64,000 nucleotides of DNA, from the NCBI RefSeq assembly GCF_027622855.1, contig NZ_JAPZVR010000003.1, positions 208,164 to 272,163 of the forward strand, read 5' to 3'. Shown piece by piece: positions 24,836 to 32,647 of this stretch. The position numbers and the translations under genes were made by a program. The notes under the pieces are model-generated. The model was not told the DNA's origin and searched no databases. It saw only the letters and a program-made list of their open reading frames with translations. Position 1 is the stretch's first letter, and each line of letters starts with the position of its first letter. Source of the DNA: Glycomyces algeriensis. GTDB taxonomy: Bacteria > Actinomycetota > Actinomycetes > Mycobacteriales > Micromonosporaceae.

Positions 24836-25252
24836 TTTCTTCCTCCTTTCGAGTGTCGAACTCGTTATTAATGATTGCGGATCCGAGAGGACTTCGAAAG
24901 TGTCGGAAACGCCACTCTTCAAGCGGAGCGCGCCTTGGCGGTGCGAAGCGATGACGGCGGCTTCCGAACGCGATGAGATGCCGAGCTTCGCGAAGATGCT
25001 CGCAATGTGCTTTCGCGCCGTGCGCTCGGTGATGAAGAAGGTCGACGCGATCTTCGCGTTCGAGAGGCAGTCGCCGAGGGCGAGCATGATCTCGCATTCA
25101 CGGGAAGTCAAAGAGGACATGTCCGCGGCGTGCGCCCATGGCGGGCCCTCACAGGCCCGCCGGTGCTCGAGGACCGCCAGGATCTCGGCGTCCGCCGCAC
25201 CGGGGGGTGCCGCATGGTCTTCAACGAGGCGTTGCAATGTCGTGGCTCCCAT
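24569..25252 (-). CDS. LuxR-type HTH protein in frame with the transmembrane peptide
   Basis: The frame is open without a stop from 25252 (ATG; a TTG at 25342 is possible) to 24569. That gives 227 residues: a short N-terminal part, a LuxR/GerE HTH at about residues 45-105 (LTSRECEIMLALGDCLSNAK, FITERTARKHIASIFAKLGI), a linker, then the whole 88-residue peptide with its membrane helix and Trp-rich tail. No start here has a good ribosome binding site. Read as one protein it is a membrane-tethered transcription factor, and the nearby M50-like protease could release it. Read as two, the LuxR gene lacks its own stop. A missed frameshift or stop from sequencing error is a third option. Confidence 0.55.
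   Translation of the reverse strand: MGATTLQRLVEDHAAPPGAADAEILAVLEHRRACEGPPWAHAADMSSLTSRECEIMLALGDCLSNAKIASTFFITERTARKHIASIFAKLGISSRSEAAVIASHRQGALRLKSGVSDTFEVLSDPQSLITSSTLERRKKMSISTMAIKPVVKAQVGAAQAVETMKEKLDSALVRYDAWYVVFLAVILALGVTILAGLSIWCVVYKGKRFTGSWNWSWTGVSINVQCV
24841..24849 (-). promoter_or_regulatory. Strong internal ribosome binding site
   Basis: AAAGGAGGA lies five bases before the ATG at 24835, inside the open LuxR-type frame. It is the argument that the transmembrane peptide is translated separately. The surrounding bases (24855-24890) are AT-rich for this genome, with ATTAATAA on the minus strand, and could also hold a promoter. Confidence 0.7.
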
Positions 25253-25519
25253 TCGCGACCGGGGCTGATGACCTGGTCCGGCGGCGTCGCTCGCGCGACG
25301 GCCGGCCCGCACCAATGTCGCAGCAACCGTTGCGTGGCACAAGCGTCACGGAGCGAATTGCACCGATCGGCGCAACGCTGCGTCGCCGACGCAACTTCTG
25401 CGCCGGAAGGCGAACGTTCATGCGACCGGAGGCGAAACGAGAAGGCCGCACAGGCGAACAGCCGGGGCGCTCGCGCGTTGCCCGGAGCACGTGGCCGCAG
25501 GCCGTCAAGACCTAGGCGG

Positions 25520-25876
25520 TCATGCGGAGTGCGAGGCCTCTCCCTCTTCAAGGGTGTCGTACAGGTCGTCGGGGTCGATCTGCGCGCGGTAGCGGAACAT
25601 GAGCGAGACCTCGGTCCCGAAGGAGCCCAGCGTGTCCGAAGGGTCGGTGACGAACTTCGGCTCCGCCCACTGCTGGGCGATCACTGCCACGGGGCTGCCG
25701 TTCACCTCGAGGAGCCAGGTCGCGCGCCCGCTGGCGATCGTGGCGAGGAACCGCCGCTGCCGCAGGTAGGCGACCGCCTCGGCGATCGTGCTCGACTCCG
25801 GCAGGTCGATCGTCTCGGCGTGCGGGTAGGCGTCGTCGCCCATGGCGACGCTCGATCGGTCCACATTGACGTTCAT
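25520..25876 (-). CDS. Hypothetical protein
   Basis: A 118-residue soluble protein. ATG at 25876 is preceded by GAGGAGGAG. The N-terminal third is polar; the middle (TIAEAVAYLRQRRFLATIASG) looks helical, followed by beta-like WLLEVNGSPVAVIAQQW and an acidic C-terminus (DPDDLYDTLEEGEAS). I recognise no named family. It is downstream of the PemK-like gene by 133 bases in the same direction. It could be a partner or antitoxin of that protein, but nothing in the sequence shows it. Confidence 0.65.
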   Translation of the reverse strand: MNVNVDRSSVAMGDDAYPHAETIDLPESSTIAEAVAYLRQRRFLATIASGRATWLLEVNGSPVAVIAQQWAEPKFVTDPSDTLGSFGTEVSLMFRYRAQIDPDDLYDTLEEGEASHSA

Positions 25877-26009
25877 GCGCGCTCCTCCTCGGCTCCCCTC
25901 GATTCTGCCCGACGACACCGACGGTTCCGGGCGCAACGGCCGATCGGCACTCCTCTTGGGCGCCCGCGGCCCGAACCTCGGCCTGCGGGGCTGTCGAGGT
26001 GCGGTGCGG

Positions 26010-26582
26010 TCAGCCGATGAAGTCCCAGGCGCGTTCCCAGCGGACGCGGCGCTCGACGTCCCTGGCGACCTTCGCGCTGTCGAGGACGCCGAGCTTGCGC
26101 TTGAGGGACCTCTTCGGGAGGTGGAAGGGGACGAGGTCGATGTAGCCGTCCTTGTCGGAGGCGGGCGCCCACCGGGCCGCGTCGGCACGGACGCGCCACT
26201 CGGCCTGCTTGGGCGCCTGGGTGGTGCACTTGAGGACCCAGTAGCCCTTCCCGGTGTAGCCGAGGATCAGGCAGGGCCTGGCCTTGGAGGCGGTCGGGTC
26301 GTCCTGGTGCGGGAAATCGGCCCACCAGCGCTCGCGCGGCTGCGGGCCGCCCGTGGGCGGCCTGGTGAGCGCTGGCCTTGAGGCGGTCGCCGCAGGTCCG
26401 GCGCGGCCCGGTCGGACCGAAGTGGCGCGGCTCGGGCCGCGACCGGCACCGCCCGACCGTTTCCGGCGCCGCCGGGAGCGCTCGGCCCTCTTGACCGCCG
26501 CGACGGCGATCCAGATGACGATCGCGGCCAGGCCGAGCAGGCAGACGGCGAAGACGAGCGGGCCGTCCAGGTCAGCTTCCAT
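26010..26582 (-). CDS. Membrane-anchored PemK/MazF-like protein
   Basis: A 190-residue protein. Residues 7-28 form one hydrophobic helix (GPLVFAVCLLGLAAIVIWIA), then a strongly basic Arg-rich linker of about 55 residues. The C-terminal domain has ARPCLILGYTGKGYWVLKC and YIDLVPFHLPKRSLKRKLGVL, resembling the SH3-like PemK/MazF fold (RPxLIL near the start). MazF proteins are mRNA endonucleases, but anchoring by an N-terminal helix is atypical of the free toxins and the active site cannot be verified. ATG at 26582 has GGAGG. No convincing antitoxin gene precedes it. Confidence 0.55.
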   Translation of the reverse strand: MEADLDGPLVFAVCLLGLAAIVIWIAVAAVKRAERSRRRRKRSGGAGRGPSRATSVRPGRAGPAATASRPALTRPPTGGPQPRERWWADFPHQDDPTASKARPCLILGYTGKGYWVLKCTTQAPKQAEWRVRADAARWAPASDKDGYIDLVPFHLPKRSLKRKLGVLDSAKVARDVERRVRWERAWDFIG

Positions 26583-26645
26583 GCGTGCCGTCCTCCAGGG
26601 GTGGGATGCGGCCATCGAAGCTAGCACAGTGCCGCATCGGTCGGC

Positions 26646-27596
26646 CTAACCCCAAGCGGCCCTGAGCCGCTCGTACTCTTCGGCGGTCACCGGGAGGACG
26701 ACGCCGTGGCACGGGTCGCTCGGGAGGCGGAAGCCCTCGGAAGGCGTCCACTTGCCGCCCGCGAGATCGCGGGTCTCGAAGGGCACGTAGCGGCGCTCGG
26801 CGGTGAACTCGTCGATCCACAGGAACCACCGGTCCTCGGTGTTCGACCGGTACACGAGCGGCCCCTCCCCCTGGCTTATCGGCCCCAACCCGATGCCCTC
26901 GGTCAGCGGCTTCCATTCGCCCGTCAGGGAAGTCGCGGTCTCGGCGAAGATGCTCTTGCCCAGCGGCGCGCCCGACGTGCGGCTGCGCTCGTCCTTCAAG
27001 TAGCGGTAGTAGACGCCCTCATGCTCGATGACGGTGGCGTCGATCGTGTTCCAGCCCCGGTCGATCCACACCTGCGGCTCGGAGAACTCGCGGAAGTCGC
27101 GGGTGGTCGCGTACATGATCCGGTTGTAGCTCTCGCCCTCGTGCTCCGGGCCGTCGTAGAGCTTGGAGGACCAGTGCACGAGGTAGGCCTCCTGCTCGGG
27201 GTCCCACACCGACTCGGGCGCCCACGTGTTGCCGGCGGTCGGGGGCGCCACCTCCACGAGTCGGCCCTCGCCCCAGTCCACGAGGTCCTCGGACTCCCAG
27301 ACCATGATCGAGCGGCTCCCCCAGCGCTGGTGCCGGTCCCAGTCGAGGCTCTTGAAGAGGCAGAGGTCGGTGGCGACCAGGTAGAACCGGTCGCCTCCGA
27401 CCGAGCGGACGATGTGCGGGTCGCGCACCCCGCGCTCGCCCAGCGCGGCGCGCAGGACCGGCCTGCCGCCGTTGAGGTCGTCGAAGCGCAAGGGGTCGTC
27501 GCCGTCGCTGAGGGCGAAGTAGATCTGCTCGCCGTCTTCGTCCTCGCGTTTGAAGTGGACGTAGAGGTAGCCGGCGTATGCGGGTTTGGTGGGCAT
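26646..27596 (-). CDS. Glycoside hydrolase family 43 protein
   Basis: A 316-residue five-bladed-propeller-type enzyme without signal peptide, so probably cytoplasmic. The expected GH43 residues are the base Asp59 (RDPHI), the middle Asp187 (TIDATVI) and the acid Glu244 (SQGEGP). Members act on arabinan, xylan or galactan side chains. ATG at 27596 follows GAGGAAA. It lies 48 bases after the GH36 gene and is probably in its operon, under the operator at 29740. With a CBM42-bearing secreted protein nearby, an arabinose-containing plant polysaccharide is a likely source. Confidence 0.8.
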   Translation of the reverse strand: MPTKPAYAGYLYVHFKREDEDGEQIYFALSDGDDPLRFDDLNGGRPVLRAALGERGVRDPHIVRSVGGDRFYLVATDLCLFKSLDWDRHQRWGSRSIMVWESEDLVDWGEGRLVEVAPPTAGNTWAPESVWDPEQEAYLVHWSSKLYDGPEHEGESYNRIMYATTRDFREFSEPQVWIDRGWNTIDATVIEHEGVYYRYLKDERSRTSGAPLGKSIFAETATSLTGEWKPLTEGIGLGPISQGEGPLVYRSNTEDRWFLWIDEFTAERRYVPFETRDLAGGKWTPSEGFRLPSDPCHGVVLPVTAEEYERLRAAWG

Positions 27597-27644
27597 GGAT
27601 TTCCTCGGTTTCGTCGGGTTGGTCGGAGGAGGGCGGGCCGTCCG

Positions 27645-29690
27645 CTACCGGATGGTGTAGATCCGGGCGGCGGGGCCCGCCTGCACCTCGATGCGCGTCG
27701 CGCCCTCGACCGTGCGGATCTTCCACTCGGGCAGTGCGACCGGGTAGACCTGTTGGAGCGTCCGCCCGCGCAGCGTCGGCAGCGCGACCTCAGCGGCCCC
27801 GCCCCTCGACCAGACCGCCAGCAGCGACTCCGCACCGGCGTCGAGCTGCAGCGCGAGCACGTCGTCGTCCCAGCCGGGCAGGCCGAGCGGCCACACCGGG
27901 TGCGACCGCGCGATCCGCTGCCGCCAGTCCTTGTGCAGCGCGATCGCCTCGCGCACCAGCGCGAACTGCTCGGCGCCGAGCCCGCCGAGGAACCCTGAGA
28001 GGTAGAGCCGGCCCATGACGCCCGCCGTCATCGCGAACGCCGTCTCCTCCAAGCTCATCGACTTGTCCGGGTAGGCCCAGTTCCCGGCCTGCTCCGGGGT
28101 CACGCTCGCGGGCGCCGCCGCCGCGATCGCCGCGTACAGCCGGAAGTCCTGCTGGTCCGAGGTCGATTGGAGGTGCGCCACGGAGAGCAGGTGGTAGTCC
28201 ATGCGCATCCCGCCCGAACCGCAGTTCTCGAACAGCACCTCCGGGTGCCGCGCCTGCGCGTCGCTCAGCCACTGCCGGAACGCGATCGTGTGCCCCAGGA
28301 GCCCGGCCCCGGGCCCCGCGGCGTCCACATCGGTCCCGACGCCGGAGTTCACGTTGTAGTCGAGCTTGAAGAACTCGATGCCGAACTCGGCGACGAGCCG
28401 GTCCACCGCCTCGTCCAGGTGCGCGCGTGCCGCCGGGTGGCGGAAGTCGAGCTGGTAGTGCCCGGTCTCGCTGACGCGCCGGCCGAACCGCTGGAAGAAC
28501 GCCTCGTCGGGGAGGTCGCGGCCCGCCGCGGCGCGCTCGCCGACCGCTTCGGGTTCGAGCCAGATGCCCGGCCGCATCCCCTTGGCGCGGATCGCCTCGA
28601 TGACCGAGACCAGCCCGCCGGTGAACAGGCCGGGGACCTCGTGCCAGTCGCCCGAGTCGGCCCACCAGTTCCCGGTGCCGTACCAGCCGGCGTCGATGCA
28701 GTAGTACTCCGCGCCCGCCGCGGCGGCGGCCTCGATGAGCGGAAGCTCCTTCTCCGTGGAGGGACCGGCCATGAGGGTGTTCATGAAGTCGTTGTACACC
28801 AAGGGAAGTCGCGCATCGATCGGTCGCGACTCGCGGATGGCGCGGCGGTAGTCCGTGAGCGCCCCGAACGCCGCGTCCCGTCCGCCCTCGGCGATGCAGA
28901 AGCCCGCAGGCACCGTGGTGAACGCCTCGCCGGGCGCCAGGCGCGCGGCGAACTGGTGGTAGAGGTCGGTCGGGCCGTACACGCCCACGGTCACGGTGCC
29001 CTCGTGCTGCGAGGCCTCCCAGTGCCAGCCGGCGCTCGTCTCCACCTGCCACGCGATCGAGGGCCCGTCCTCGAGCGCGAGGACTCCGGTCGGCAGGAAC
29101 GCGCCGCTGGAGAACGAGCCGTGGCTGGTCACGCCGAAGTTCCCGCGGTTGCGGCGGTGGTGGAACTCAGGGTTGACGTTCGGCAGCAGCTCCTTGAGCG
29201 GCCGCTGGTGCCAGCGCCCCTCGGCGAGCCATTCGCTTTCGCCCCACAGGAGGTCGTGCGCGCCTTCGGGGACCGCGATGAGCGCGGAGCTCACGTTGAG
29301 CAGCATGATATCGGTTTCTGCGCTGTTGCGAACCGTGTGGCGGATCTGCAGGCCCGGTCCGGCCGCTCGGAAGACACTGGTCACTTCGAGGCGGCTCTCG
29401 GGTTCGCGCTGGTGAATCAGCAGTTCATCGCCCTCCACATGGTGGCCGGTGTACCGCAGGCGCAGTCCGGCGCCCCAGTGGAGCAGGCTCTGGTCGTGGC
29501 GGGCGCGGCGCTCCCCGGCGCTGCTCACGTCCACGATCGGCATGGGCGCCACCACCGATGCGGCTTCCGGGCCGCTTCCCCAGTGGACGAGCCGGACGGG
29601 GTGATCGTCGCCGTGGTCGAACCGCAGGTGAAGCGCGCCTTCCGTCCATTCGATGACGGTTTCGGCCTGCCGCGTGTCGGTCGGTGTCAC
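27645..29690 (-). CDS. Alpha-galactosidase, GH36 family
   Basis: A 681-residue protein with a beta-sandwich N-terminal domain and a central barrel. FFKLDYN near residue 445 holds the nucleophilic Asp, and TSDQQD near residue 512 holds the acid/base Asp, as in GH36. It removes alpha-1,6-galactose from oligosaccharides or galactomannan fragments. No signal peptide is visible, so it is probably cytoplasmic. I chose GTG at 29690 because GGAG lies eight bases before it; the ATG at 29705 has no ribosome binding site. A LacI-like operator lies 50 bases upstream of the start codon, and the GH43 gene follows. Confidence 0.85.
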   Translation of the reverse strand: MTPTDTRQAETVIEWTEGALHLRFDHGDDHPVRLVHWGSGPEAASVVAPMPIVDVSSAGERRARHDQSLLHWGAGLRLRYTGHHVEGDELLIHQREPESRLEVTSVFRAAGPGLQIRHTVRNSAETDIMLLNVSSALIAVPEGAHDLLWGESEWLAEGRWHQRPLKELLPNVNPEFHHRRNRGNFGVTSHGSFSSGAFLPTGVLALEDGPSIAWQVETSAGWHWEASQHEGTVTVGVYGPTDLYHQFAARLAPGEAFTTVPAGFCIAEGGRDAAFGALTDYRRAIRESRPIDARLPLVYNDFMNTLMAGPSTEKELPLIEAAAAAGAEYYCIDAGWYGTGNWWADSGDWHEVPGLFTGGLVSVIEAIRAKGMRPGIWLEPEAVGERAAAGRDLPDEAFFQRFGRRVSETGHYQLDFRHPAARAHLDEAVDRLVAEFGIEFFKLDYNVNSGVGTDVDAAGPGAGLLGHTIAFRQWLSDAQARHPEVLFENCGSGGMRMDYHLLSVAHLQSTSDQQDFRLYAAIAAAAPASVTPEQAGNWAYPDKSMSLEETAFAMTAGVMGRLYLSGFLGGLGAEQFALVREAIALHKDWRQRIARSHPVWPLGLPGWDDDVLALQLDAGAESLLAVWSRGGAAEVALPTLRGRTLQQVYPVALPEWKIRTVEGATRIEVQAGPAARIYTIR

Positions 29691-29739
29691 TGGTCTACTC
29701 CGCATTGGGTGAGGGTGTGCGAACGGGAACCAAGCTAGC

Positions 29740-29753
29740 AGATAACGGTTTCT
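29740..29753. promoter_or_regulatory. LacI-like operator, copy 1
   Basis: AGATAACGGTTTCT is an imperfect palindrome with a central CG, the form expected of LacI-family operators. It lies in the promoter region of the alpha-galactosidase gene. Related sites occur at 31545 and 31676 before the lyase gene. Confidence 0.6.
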
Positions 29754-29761
29754 ATGTCACT

Positions 29762-29794
29762 GCGGTCGGGCCCGAATTCACCGGGCCCGACCGC
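29762..29794 (-). terminator. Terminator after the lyase-like gene
   Basis: The arms GCGGTCGGGCCCG and CGGGCCCGACCGC form a perfect 13-bp stem around AATTCAC, seven bases after the lyase stop. It insulates this gene from the alpha-galactosidase promoter. Confidence 0.8.
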
Positions 29795-29801
29795 GGCCGG
29801 T

Positions 29802-31454
29802 TCAGCTCGTGATGCGGAAGGTCGCGTCGGCGCGGGCGGTCGCGTCGCCGATCGGGTCGAGCCGCAGCAGGTAGTCGTGGTGGCGGAGGTACCGGTCGGG
29901 GTGGCTGTGGGACCGGAACGAGGCCAACGAGCCGTCGGCCAGGCCGGCCACCCGGTGGAAGGTGGCGTCGGCGGCGAACCTCGAGGAGCCGTGGTTCGGG
30001 TCCAGCCGGAAGTCGTAGTCGTAGTGGCGCAGGTAGTAGCCGGGGACGTTCGCCGCCTCGAACGAGACGCCGGCCGAGTCGGCCAGGCCGGGCACGAGCC
30101 GGAACTGCGCGTCCGCGGCCGGGCTGATCGAGGCGTCCAGGCGGACGTCGTAGTTGACGTGCCGCACGTACCGGTCGGTGGCGTTGTAGGTCTGGAGCCG
30201 GTTGAGCGCGACCGGCTTCCGGTCCTGGACGTAGGCGAGGGTGCCCCAGCCGAGCGAGTCGAAGCCCCCGGAGTTGGGGCCGTAGTCGCCTCCGCCGCCT
30301 TCGGGCCGGATCTTGCCGAGCATCTCCCGCACGTTCGGCATCGCGCGGCCGAACCTGCCGTAGTAGTGGGAGTAGACCAGCTCCCACACCGGCCGCGCCT
30401 GGCCCCGGCCGCCCTCGCTGATCACGGCCTGCTCGTTGTAGGCGCAGTTGTGGCCGTTGTACCAGGTGAACTTCGTGTAGGGCACACTGTGCCCGTTGTT
30501 GTACCGGGCCACGTACTCGGCAGCCTTCGCGAAGGCGTGGTCGCGGGCGGAGTAGAGGTCGACGCCTTGGTTCCAGGCCATCTCCATGAACTCGGCCATC
30601 AAGCCGACGCCCATCATCGTGTGCGCCTGGTCGCGGCCGGACTCCTGCCACTGGGCGAGGTCGCCGTGGATGAAGGGGATGACGTGCTCGATCGAGCCCT
30701 GGCCCTTGCCGTTCCAGAAGTACTCGATCGCCTCGTCGACCTTGGCGCGGTCGTCGTTGAAGATGCCGATGGCGAGGATCGCCGCCATGTTGCACAGGTC
30801 CCAGTTGGCCCAGTAGTGGCCGTCGCAGGTCCCGTGGCGGCGGACGAGGAAGTCGTTGTTCAACGGGTAGAAGACGTTGGCGAGCATCGACTGGAACCGG
30901 GCCCGGTCGAATCCGGATTCGCCGCGCACGAGCTCGGCGGCGTTGGCCGCCTGGTAGCCGTAGATCCCGGCCGCCAGGGAGGCCTCGGTCCATCCGCCGA
31001 TCTCCTTCAGGGTCCCGGACCAGGCGTTGAGGATCCTGACCGCCGCGTCGCGGTGGGCGGTGTCGCCGCCGATTTTCCAGCGCAGCCCGTTCTGGTAGGC
31101 CGCGTGCATGTCGTTCATGAGCAGCGCGTAGTTCTCGGGGTCGGTGCCGTTGTCGCCGCGGATGATCCGCTCGACCGGACGTGGGTTCCAGGTCGAGGCG
31201 GAGTGCGAGTTCGCGACGAGCCGGTTCCAGCCGGCGAGCCACGGCTCCCGGTTCCCCTGGACGGCGGTCCGCATCCGGTCGAAGTCGTCCGCCTGGATCA
31301 GCAGCCCCGGGTGCGAGAAGGACTGGGCCTGGGCGGTGCCGAGACCGGTGGCTCCGGCGGCGGCGAGGCCGCCCGCGACGAGCGCCCCTCGGAGGAGGTT
31401 CCGCCGCCCGAGGTTCGGGCCGCGGCGTGGATCGGTCTGGTGCTGGTCGGGCAT
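29802..31454 (-). CDS. Tat-exported alginate-lyase-like protein with CBM42 (AbfB) domain
   Basis: A 550-residue secreted protein. The N-terminus has a twin-arginine signal (GRRNLLRG, then a hydrophobic Ala/Gly stretch ending AQAQS). Residues about 45-390 look like the alpha/alpha-toroid alginate-lyase domain (GHYWANWDLCN, WYNGHNCAYNEQ). Residues about 400-550 hold three beta-trefoil repeats typical of AbfB/CBM42 (YVRHVNYDVRLD, YYLRHYDYDFRLD, YLRHHDYLLRLD), which bind arabinofuranose side chains. The combination suggests action on an arabinose-decorated acidic glycan rather than alginate. ATG at 31454 has AAAGGAG. Two LacI-like sites lie upstream. Confidence 0.8.
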   Translation of the reverse strand: MPDQHQTDPRRGPNLGRRNLLRGALVAGGLAAAGATGLGTAQAQSFSHPGLLIQADDFDRMRTAVQGNREPWLAGWNRLVANSHSASTWNPRPVERIIRGDNGTDPENYALLMNDMHAAYQNGLRWKIGGDTAHRDAAVRILNAWSGTLKEIGGWTEASLAAGIYGYQAANAAELVRGESGFDRARFQSMLANVFYPLNNDFLVRRHGTCDGHYWANWDLCNMAAILAIGIFNDDRAKVDEAIEYFWNGKGQGSIEHVIPFIHGDLAQWQESGRDQAHTMMGVGLMAEFMEMAWNQGVDLYSARDHAFAKAAEYVARYNNGHSVPYTKFTWYNGHNCAYNEQAVISEGGRGQARPVWELVYSHYYGRFGRAMPNVREMLGKIRPEGGGGDYGPNSGGFDSLGWGTLAYVQDRKPVALNRLQTYNATDRYVRHVNYDVRLDASISPAADAQFRLVPGLADSAGVSFEAANVPGYYLRHYDYDFRLDPNHGSSRFAADATFHRVAGLADGSLASFRSHSHPDRYLRHHDYLLRLDPIGDATARADATFRITS

Positions 31455-31544
31455 GGTGCTCCTTTGCGCCATGCGGTGTGCGACGCCGGGGAAACGCCAC
31501 CGCGTTCTCTAGTCCGGGCGGCGCGTTCTCGCGTCGTCCAGCTT

Positions 31545-31558
31545 AGAGAACGGTATCT
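31545..31558. promoter_or_regulatory. LacI-like operator, copy 2
   Basis: AGAGAACGGTATCT has the same central CG and the AGANAACG half as the site at 29740; the outer GAGA and TCTC are inverted repeats. It lies about 90 bases upstream of the lyase-like gene start. Confidence 0.6.
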
Positions 31559-31675
31559 CAAGATACTCACACATTTCAATACCTGCGCTGATATTCATCA
31601 GATGTCTGTCATCAATATGCCTGCAACCTGGACTTTGCCTCGACGTCCTTCGCTCGAACCAGGCTGCCGCGCTAC

Positions 31676-31689
31676 AGATAACGATTTCT
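31676..31689. promoter_or_regulatory. LacI-like operator, copy 3
   Basis: AGATAACGATTTCT is the best match to the site at 29740 (one difference). It lies about 220 bases upstream of the lyase-like gene and just past the 3' end of the methyltransferase gene. A pair of sites 131 bases apart could support looping. The whole 31455-31709 gap is AT-richer than its surroundings and holds no gene. Confidence 0.55.
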
Positions 31690-31709
31690 ACCGATGCTCT
31701 TGACGCAAC

Positions 31710-32579
31710 CTAGACCGCCGCCTTCGCCGCCGTGACGACCATTGTGGAGTATTCCATCACGAATGCGCCGCCGAGCGCGTCGATCGCGGCGCCGGTCTTC
31801 GCGAGGAGACGGTCCACCTGGTCCGGCGGGATCCGGGCGAAGCCGCCGGAGGTCGGGAGCTGGTCGAGCCATCCGGCGGTGGTGTACGTCCGCTGCCAGT
31901 CGAACCTCCACTGCTCCGGCTCAGTGAAGGCACCCGATTCGCGGATGCCGTCCTCGGCGCGCCGGGCGAGCATCCCGTAGCCCTCCATCGCGGGGCGCTT
32001 CCAGACATCGGGGATCGAGTCCGGGAGGATCCCGCGGGACACTTCTGAGAACATCGCCGCGATCGCGGGCGGCGGCTGGAACACGTTCCAGCACAGGGCG
32101 ATCCGGCCGTTCGCGGCCAAGACTTCGGCCGCTTTCACGGCCCCCGCCACCGGGTCGATCCAGTGCCAGGTCTGGGCGGCGACGACCGTGTCGAAGACGC
32201 GGCCCCGGGGGTTCCAGTCCTCGAACTTCGCGATCTCGACGTCGATGCCGTTGCGGCGGGCGATCTGGGCCATCCGGTCGTCGACGTCGACGCCGAGCAC
32301 GTCGCATCCGCGGGCCTTGAACAGCCGGGCGGCGATACCGGTGCCGATGCCGACGTCGAGCACGTCCGTTCCGGGACTGGCGGCGACGATCGCCTCGACC
32401 ATCGCGTCGGGGTACGTGGGCCGCGCGCGGTCGTAGCGCTCGGCGTCGGCCCCGAAGGAGCCTGCCGCGCCGCGGAGCTGGCGCTCGGTCTCGCGGAAGC
32501 GTCGTTCGTCGTCGGAGGAGGAGGCCTTGGTGCGGGCGGAGACTGGAGTCCCGTCGCCCTGCGGCGGTATAGTGACCAT
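31710..32579 (-). CDS. Class I SAM-dependent methyltransferase
   Basis: A 289-residue protein with the SAM motif I VLDVGIGTGIAARLF, motif II region VLGVDVDDRM and the WHWIDP segment common in ubiquinone/menaquinone-type methyltransferases of small-molecule substrates. Substrate unknown. ATG at 32579 begins directly six bases after a TATAGT -10 element, so the mRNA is probably leaderless. It is divergent from a TetR gene and the shared promoter holds inverted repeats, suggesting that the TetR protein controls it. Confidence 0.85.
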   Translation of the reverse strand: MVTIPPQGDGTPVSARTKASSSDDERRFRETERQLRGAAGSFGADAERYDRARPTYPDAMVEAIVAASPGTDVLDVGIGTGIAARLFKARGCDVLGVDVDDRMAQIARRNGIDVEIAKFEDWNPRGRVFDTVVAAQTWHWIDPVAGAVKAAEVLAANGRIALCWNVFQPPPAIAAMFSEVSRGILPDSIPDVWKRPAMEGYGMLARRAEDGIRESGAFTEPEQWRFDWQRTYTTAGWLDQLPTSGGFARIPPDQVDRLLAKTGAAIDALGGAFVMEYSTMVVTAAKAAV

Positions 32580-32615
32580 GCGCCCACTATAAATGGGCGC
32601 TTGCCCACTAGTCAA
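32580..32615 (-). promoter_or_regulatory. Divergent promoter with TetR-type inverted repeat
   Basis: On the minus strand TTGACT (32610-32615) and TATAGT (32586-32591) are separated by 18 bases, a near-consensus promoter for the methyltransferase. The inverted repeat GCGCCCA/TGGGCGC (32580-32600, seven-base spacer) covers the -10 element, and a further GTGGGC half lies at the -35. A repressor bound here would block the methyltransferase and probably the divergent TetR gene. Confidence 0.7.
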
Positions 32616-32647
32616 TGTTCCACCGCTGCGAAAAGGACGGGACCGCC

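Noticed and set aside
29802..31454. Calling the Tat-exported protein a plain alginate lyase
   Set aside because: The CBM42 domain and regulon partners point to arabinose-containing glycans; only the fold is alginate-lyase-like.
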